From Gammaproteobacteria bacterium (GTDB lineage Bacteria > Pseudomonadota > Gammaproteobacteria > SZUA-229), in the NCBI GenBank assembly GCA_029287815.1, contig JARFQK010000330.1:1-6418 (forward strand): 6,418 nt of DNA. The letters are read 5' to 3'. A program made the translations under genes and the position numbers. Positions 5,916-6,418 of this stretch are shown here, in pieces. The notes under the pieces are model-generated. The model worked only from the letters and a program-made list of their open reading frames with translations, made no database searches and was not told where the DNA came from. Position 1 is the first letter of the stretch. Every line of letters starts with the position of its first letter.

Positions 5916-6418
5916 TCCGCTACAGGACTTTGCTGTTCGGGCCAATTATCGATAGCAACCCTATCACGCTTCAAATCCTTGGGATCTGCTCCGCATTGGC
6001 CGTGACGACATCGGTCGCAACTGCGCTGACTATGGGCGCATCTTTGACCATTGTCTTGATGATCTCGAACGGCACCGTCAGCCTCATCCGCAATCACCTG
6101 CCGGCTTCGGTCCGACTCATCGTCCAGATCACGATCGTCGCCTCCCTCGTGATCGTCGTTGATCAATTCCTGCAGGCCTATGCCTTCGAGATCAGTCAGC
6201 GCCTATCGATCTTCGTCAGTCTCATCGTGACGAATTGCCTTGTGTTGGGTCGCATCGAAACCTTCGCCATGCGCTATCCAGTCTGGCCCAGTGTGCTCGA
6301 CGGCCTCGGCATTGGTCTCGGATATAGTTTCATACTGCTCATCGTCGGAGGTTTTCGAGAGTTACTGGGGGCAGGTAGCTTTCTCGGCTACACCGTATTG
6401 AAGATGGAGCCTCTCAGC
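5912..6418 (+). CDS. nqrD: Na+-translocating NADH:quinone reductase subunit D (NqrD), 3' end beyond window
   Basis: This is an integral-membrane subunit of NQR of the NqrD/RnfE family. The visible 169 residues start at a GTG that overlaps the nqrC stop (GTGA), with a strong GGGGAG eight bases upstream. The sequence follows NqrD closely: PIIDSNPITLQILGICSALAVTT (11-33), SLIRNHLPASVRLIVQ (57-72), ASLVIVVDQ (77-85), VTNCLVLGRIETFAMRYP (106-123), DGLGIGLGYSFIL and FRELLGAGSFLG. Cys26 and Cys109 correspond to the two cysteines (Cys29 and Cys112 in Vibrio) that, with two from NqrE, hold the intramembrane iron-sulfur centre. Their spacing of 83 residues is identical. The gene is cut by the window edge, not broken; family length is about 210 residues, so about 40 are missing. 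nqrE and nqrF are expected next. Confidence 0.95.
   Translation, partial: MIRYRTLLFGPIIDSNPITLQILGICSALAVTTSVATALTMGASLTIVLMISNGTVSLIRNHLPASVRLIVQITIVASLVIVVDQFLQAYAFEISQRLSIFVSLIVTNCLVLGRIETFAMRYPVWPSVLDGLGIGLGYSFILLIVGGFRELLGAGSFLGYTVLKMEPLS

Overview
The window reads as the end of an Illumina contig from an alphaproteobacterium, most likely a rhizobium-type organism. This is an inference from three things: moderately high GC by eye, alphaproteobacterial-looking proteins, and a sigma-54-type promoter of the kind common around nitrogen-fixation and symbiosis genes. No 16S or other marker is present, so the taxon is not proven. The first 128 bases are not genome: a poly-C run is joined to a complete Nextera Read 1 adapter/mosaic end. 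Biological sequence starts at about 129.

Layout. Bases 129-690 hold no gene I can defend. A small heat-shock protein of the Hsp20/alpha-crystallin family lies on the minus strand (691-1176). A 433-base divergent intergenic region follows. It carries an FNR/FixK-like imperfect palindrome on the hsp20 side and a -24/-12 (sigma-54) promoter match on the other side. Next on the plus strand is a PLP-dependent class I/II aminotransferase (1610-2794). After a 277-base gap containing a strong hairpin comes a tight cluster of overlapping genes: nqrA (3072-4325), an nqrB-like gene (4316-5158), nqrC (5151-5915) and nqrD (5912-6418). nqrD runs off the window end; nqrE and nqrF would be expected just beyond.

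How the genes work together. The four nqr genes are in the canonical order of the Na+-translocating NADH:quinone oxidoreductase (NQR), with overlaps of 10, 8 and 4 bases that indicate one translationally coupled operon. The complex is not a standard NQR. The NqrB homologue is only 280 residues (about 412 in Vibrio) and lacks the whole loop that carries the S-G-A-T motif, where FMN is normally bound covalently to a threonine. NqrA is also shorter than usual. In contrast, NqrC keeps its FMN-attachment motif and NqrD keeps both membrane cysteines of the intramembrane Fe-S site with exactly the family spacing. This suggests a compact NQR/RNF-like membrane redox complex with an altered electron path. 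If the sigma-54 promoter really drives the aminotransferase and nqr genes, the complex could serve low-oxygen or nitrogen-fixing metabolism, in the way Rnf1 supports nitrogenase in other diazotrophs. That last step is a hypothesis.
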